Source of the DNA: Leptospirillum sp.
GTDB taxonomy: Bacteria; Nitrospirota; Leptospirillia; Leptospirillales; Leptospirillaceae
Reading direction: 5' to 3'
NCBI GenBank assembly: GCA_027315205.1
Contig: DAHUYM010000002.1
Span: 62,001-126,000 of the forward strand
DNA: 64,000 nucleotides
Every line of letters starts with the position of its first letter. Positions within the stretch are counted from its first letter, which is position 1. The notes under the pieces are model-generated. The model ran no database searches and was not told the DNA's origin. It saw only the letters and a list, made by a program, of their open reading frames with translations. Shown piece by piece: positions 61,159-64,000 of this stretch. Both the position numbers and the translations under genes were made by a program.

Positions 61159-62501
61159 TCCAATCCGGGCTTCTCGAATCGGGGATCGACAGGTTCCTGG
61201 ATCGCTGGGATCGCGGGGTGTCCCGTTGGGAACCGATGGTCCAGGCCGGTATTGTCGTCCAGGGGATCGGTCTGATGATCGAGGTTCGGGGCGTCGACCT
61301 GGGGATCGGAGAGATCTGCGAAATCGAGGGGTCTCCGCCGATCCCCGCCGAAGTCGTGGGTTTCCGGGAAGGCCGTTCCCTCCTGATGCCGCTGGGCAAT
61401 CTTCAGGGGGTTCGCCCGGGACTTCGGGTGATGCGCCGGGAGACGCGTCCGGTCGCCTGGATTTCGGACCAGTTTCTGGGAAGGGTCCTGGATCCTCTCG
61501 GAACCCCATTGGACGACGGGGCAGATCCGGCCGTGGACACTCCGATTTCCCTTTACGGAACGCCGATCAATCCGATGAAGCGGCGCCGGATCCTCCACCC
61601 CCTGGATACCCGGGTCCGGTCGTTGAACGCGCTCCTGACACTCGGGCAGGGGCAAAAGGTCGGTCTGTTCGCCGGGGCCGGTGTGGGAAAAAGCACCCTC
61701 CTCGGGATGATGGCGCGGGAAGCCGATGTCGATGTCAGTATCATTGCCCTGATCGGAGAACGCGGCCGGGAAGTCCGCGATTTTCTCGAACGCGACCTCG
61801 GTCCGGAAGGCCTTTCACGCTCGGTCGTTGTCGTGTCGACGGGGGATCAGCCCCCCCTCCTCCGGATCCGGGGGGCGCTGTTTGCCATGAGCATCGCCGA
61901 ATATTTCCGGAAGAGAGGGAAGAACGTTCTCTTCGTGATGGATTCTCTGACCCGCTATGCGATGGCGCTCCGGGAAATCGGACTTGCGACGGGAGAACCT
62001 CCCACGGCCCGTGGTTACACCCCTTCGGTTTTCGCCCAGCTTCCCCGGTTCATCGAACGGGCGGGGGCTTCCGACGGGGAGGGGACGATCACGGGTGTGT
62101 ATACCGTTTTGATGGAAGGGGACGACATGCCTTCCGACCCGCTGTCCGAGGCTCTTGCGGCGATTCTCGACGGGCATATCCTTCTCTCCCGCGACCTGGC
62201 GTCCGACGGGATCTATCCGGCCCTCGACCTCAGGAACAGCCGGTCCCGGATCATGAACGACCTGGTTTCGGAGCGGCATCGGGAACTGGCCCAGAGGTTC
62301 CTGAAGTTCTACGGGCTGTATCGGAAGTCGGAAGATCTGATCCGGATCGGAGCGTATGTTCCGGGCACCGACGGCGATCTTGACGCAGCCATTTCGCTTT
62401 ATCCCAGGATGGTGTCGTTCCTGTCTCAGGATTCCCAAACGGGAGTGTCCTTCATGGAGAGTCTCGACGAGCTGGAACGCCTTTTCGACTCGGAAGCGTA
62501 A
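61155..62501 (+). CDS. fliI: Flagellum-specific export ATPase FliI
   Basis: A 448-residue F1-beta-like ATPase: Walker A GAGVGKSTLLG, IGERGREVRDFLE, Walker B VLFVMDSLTRYAMALREI, and the FliI/YscN signature PTARGYTPSVFAQLP. GTG start overlapping the fliH stop, with GAAGGAGG before it. Confidence 0.96.
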   Translation: MIQSGLLESGIDRFLDRWDRGVSRWEPMVQAGIVVQGIGLMIEVRGVDLGIGEICEIEGSPPIPAEVVGFREGRSLLMPLGNLQGVRPGLRVMRRETRPVAWISDQFLGRVLDPLGTPLDDGADPAVDTPISLYGTPINPMKRRRILHPLDTRVRSLNALLTLGQGQKVGLFAGAGVGKSTLLGMMAREADVDVSIIALIGERGREVRDFLERDLGPEGLSRSVVVVSTGDQPPLLRIRGALFAMSIAEYFRKRGKNVLFVMDSLTRYAMALREIGLATGEPPTARGYTPSVFAQLPRFIERAGASDGEGTITGVYTVLMEGDDMPSDPLSEALAAILDGHILLSRDLASDGIYPALDLRNSRSRIMNDLVSERHRELAQRFLKFYGLYRKSEDLIRIGAYVPGTDGDLDAAISLYPRMVSFLSQDSQTGVSFMESLDELERLFDSEA

Positions 62502-62522
62502 CCCCTTTCTGGAGGCTTTTGG

Positions 62523-62981
62523 ATGCGTAGCCGACTTGAACCGGTTCTGAAGTACAGGGAAGAGCTCCTGAGACAGGCCGAAGTCGCGATGGAACGGTCA
62601 CGGTCCCATCTCGAAGCGGCCCGGAAGGCGTTGAGGGATCTCGAACAGCATCAATCTTCGGGGTTGGACTCCCTCGAGGCCGAGACCGAGGTTCCCGTCG
62701 GGTGGAGGGCGATCTGCTACAGCTTCCTGACGTCCGTCGCCCTGCGCGTGAGTGACGGGCGCGACCGGATGGACGAAGCCCGGAAGACCTTCGAGGCCCG
62801 CAGGTGCGAATGGGAAGCGGCGGCCCGGGAAATGAACAAGATCTTTCTTCTGGTCGAAGCGGAAACCCGCAATCTGAGAAAAGTTCACCAGGCCCTCGAG
62901 GAACGCCGGCTGGACGATGCCGAAACGGTCCGATGGATTCGTTCGCGGCCGGAGGCCGGGTTTCAGAGGAGAAATCCGTGA
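62523..62981 (+). CDS. fliJ: Flagellar export chaperone FliJ
   Basis: A 152-residue coiled-coil protein (LEPVLKYREELLRQAEVAME, the FliJ opening) rich in arginine and glutamate along its whole length. The position after fliI supports the call. Its stop overlaps the next GTG start. Confidence 0.9.
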   Translation: MRSRLEPVLKYREELLRQAEVAMERSRSHLEAARKALRDLEQHQSSGLDSLEAETEVPVGWRAICYSFLTSVALRVSDGRDRMDEARKTFEARRCEWEAAAREMNKIFLLVEAETRNLRKVHQALEERRLDDAETVRWIRSRPEAGFQRRNP

Positions 62982-63499
62982 CCCGTCAGGGAGGTACCTT
63001 CCGGACGGCGGTCTTTACCGGCATGGTCGGGTTCGCGCTCGTGTCCGGTACGCTCGCGACGGCATTCGGGGAGGGCTCGTCAGTCATGCAGGGAAGCTCT
63101 CCCGGTGCGGCAGGAACCCCGGGTTCGGATCAGGCGAAACTTGACCGGATACGGACCGAAGAGAAGAAATTGCTGGAAATGAGGCAGGATCTTCTCCGGC
63201 AGATCGACCAGAACCAGAAGCTCGAAAGGCAGATCTCCAAGGACCGGGTGTTCTCCGATAAGCTCAGATCCAAGGAAATGCAGCAGTTGATACAGATTTA
63301 CGAGAAGATGGCCCCACGGACGGCGGCTGCCCAGATCAACATGATGACGGAAGATCTGGCATTGGTCTTGATTTCCGGCATGAATCCACGGAAGGCATCC
63401 CGGATCATGCGGTATGTGGACCCCAAAATCGCCGTCCGGATTTCCTCGGACCTGGCCTCCCGGCCGGTCCGGACGAAGGATGCGAAGGGTTCCCCCTAG
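62978..63499 (+). CDS. MotE/MgtE-N-like flagellar protein
   Basis: A 173-residue protein with an N-terminal membrane helix (TGMVGFALVSGTLATAFG), a coiled coil (about residues 50-95) and a C-terminal MgtE-N-like motif (IYEKMAPRTAAAQINMM, ISGMNPRKASRIMRYVDP). This matches MotE, a periplasmic chaperone of MotC-type stators encoded after fliJ in several bacteria. Whether it acts on stators here is inference. GTG start within GTGA, AGGAG upstream. Confidence 0.78.
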   Translation: MTRQGGTFRTAVFTGMVGFALVSGTLATAFGEGSSVMQGSSPGAAGTPGSDQAKLDRIRTEEKKLLEMRQDLLRQIDQNQKLERQISKDRVFSDKLRSKEMQQLIQIYEKMAPRTAAAQINMMTEDLALVLISGMNPRKASRIMRYVDPKIAVRISSDLASRPVRTKDAKGSP

Positions 63500-63524
63500 C
63501 CGCTTCGGAAAGGAAGGGGTCACG

Positions 63525-64000
63525 ATGTCCAATTTCACGCTTGTGCTTCCGGCGGGAAAGAAAGCGCCCGCCCATGTCCCGGAGACCGATGGAGGAAAAG
63601 TGTCTCTCTCCAGGGTCGCAAGCCGGAAAAAACCGCGGTCTTTTTCAGAGCCCAGGCCCGGCCGCAAGAAAAGTTTCCGCCACCATCTCGACCAGGCCCT
63701 CGGAAAAGGGTTCCCGGTGGCAATGGTATCCCCTTCCCCGAAGGAACATGTCCCGCAGACAGCCGGAAAACCCCCGCAGACAGCCGGAAAGCCCCTGCAG
63801 ACAGTAGGAAAGCGCCTGCCGACAGCCGGAAAGCCCCCGATCGCCGGCAGCCTGGGGAAAGGATTGTCCGTTGTGGCCGCCGCCCCGCCCGTCAAGGACA
63901 CCGTTGCCGTGGCTCCGACCGGAAAAGCGGTCTCCCAACCGGCTTCGGCACCCGTGTCTGACCCGATTCCGGAACAACCGTCCTTCGAGCCAATGCCCGG
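63525..64000 (+). CDS. fliK: Flagellar hook-length control protein FliK (5' part, cut by window)
   Basis: Open from ATG 63525 (GGAAGGGG upstream) to the window edge, 158 codons seen. Composition is typical of the FliK N-terminal half: low complexity, rich in proline, alanine, lysine, with no long helices. The call depends on this and on position after fliJ/motE; the conserved C-terminal FliK domain lies outside the window. Residues 77-104 form four seven-residue repeats of the form PQTAGKP. Confidence 0.65.
   Translation, partial: MSNFTLVLPAGKKAPAHVPETDGGKVSLSRVASRKKPRSFSEPRPGRKKSFRHHLDQALGKGFPVAMVSPSPKEHVPQTAGKPPQTAGKPLQTVGKRLPTAGKPPIAGSLGKGLSVVAAAPPVKDTVAVAPTGKAVSQPASAPVSDPIPEQPSFEPMP
63753..63836 (+). 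repeat. Four 21-base tandem repeats inside fliK
   Basis: Four in-frame copies of a 21-base unit encode PQTAGKP, PQTAGKP, LQTVGKR, LPTAGKP. The first two copies are nearly identical in DNA, which suggests recent duplication or slippage. Confidence 0.85.

Noticed and set aside
57850-61509. A 1219-codon open frame on the minus strand across fliF, fliG, fliH and fliI
   Set aside because: It mirrors four conserved flagellar genes and reads as low-information Arg/Pro/Gly/His-rich text with no family motif. In GC-rich coding DNA the antisense frame often lacks stops.

Overview
The window is about 64 kb of gene-dense, GC-rich bacterial chromosome. It has short intergenic gaps, many 4-base stop/start overlaps (ATGA, GTGA) and frequent GTG and TTG starts. 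I see no insertion sequence, prophage, CRISPR array or rRNA. Two-membrane genes (TolC-type outer membrane factor, Slp-like lipoprotein, SurA-type chaperone), a sigma-54 flagellar cascade, a split GcvPA/GcvPB, and a tRNA-Ser/SRP RNA/dnaX/ybaB/recR block suggest a deep-branching Gram-negative motile bacterium. A Nitrospirota member of the Leptospirillum type is my best guess. That assignment is inference from gene style, not from a marker gene.

Layout. 0-9 kb: initiator tRNA, dihydrolipoyl dehydrogenase, a PAS/degenerate-GGDEF protein, a secreted phosphoesterase, a DsrE2-TusA sulfur-carrier pair, an HD-GYP phosphodiesterase, trpD2-mazG and tadA. 9-18 kb: a TPR protein, MscS, and a minus-strand informational operon (tRNA-Ser, 4.5S SRP RNA, dnaX, ybaB, recR, prfC), followed by a second sulfur-relay cluster (tusA with TusD-, TusC- and TusB-like genes). 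All four bacterial serine tRNAs (CGA, TGA, GCT, GGA) lie between 8.5 and 16 kb. 17-30 kb: a second degenerate-GGDEF protein, an acyltransferase, a Slp-like lipoprotein, a DUF1232 protein with a palindrome over its start codon, a CusCBA/CzcCBA-type metal efflux operon, and a dksA-SDR-TPR-dapF operon. 30-41 kb: a third degenerate-GGDEF protein, an NHLRC2-like thioredoxin/NHL protein, methyltransferases, rhodanese, a ModA-like binding protein paired with an unknown secreted protein, and a SurA-type protein. 41-46 kb: the glycine cleavage operon gcvT-gcvH-gcvPA-gcvPB with a lipoate ligase. 46-50 kb: three HDOD proteins in a row and queG. 50-64 kb: a FleQ/FlrA-like activator, a TPR protein, FlrB and FlrC, then flgB-flgC-fliE-fliF-fliG-fliH-fliI-fliJ-motE-like-fliK (fliK cut by the window edge).

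How it fits together. A signalling theme runs through the window. There are three dispersed PAS/GGDEF-like proteins that have lost the GGDEF active site but keep an RxxD motif exactly five residues upstream, an HD-GYP phosphodiesterase with intact HD and GYP motifs, and three HDOD proteins. The flagellar locus adds a FleQ-type activator trimmed to AAA+ plus HTH, a GTCA-N6-TGAC palindrome, and two sigma-54 promoters (GG-N10-GC), one before the TPR-flrB-flrC unit and one before flgB. A second theme is persulfide and lipoyl chemistry: two TusA/DsrE clusters, rhodanese, glycine cleavage with lipoate ligase, and an Lpd that could supply the L-protein. The diaminopimelate-epimerase homologue has serine in place of both catalytic cysteines.
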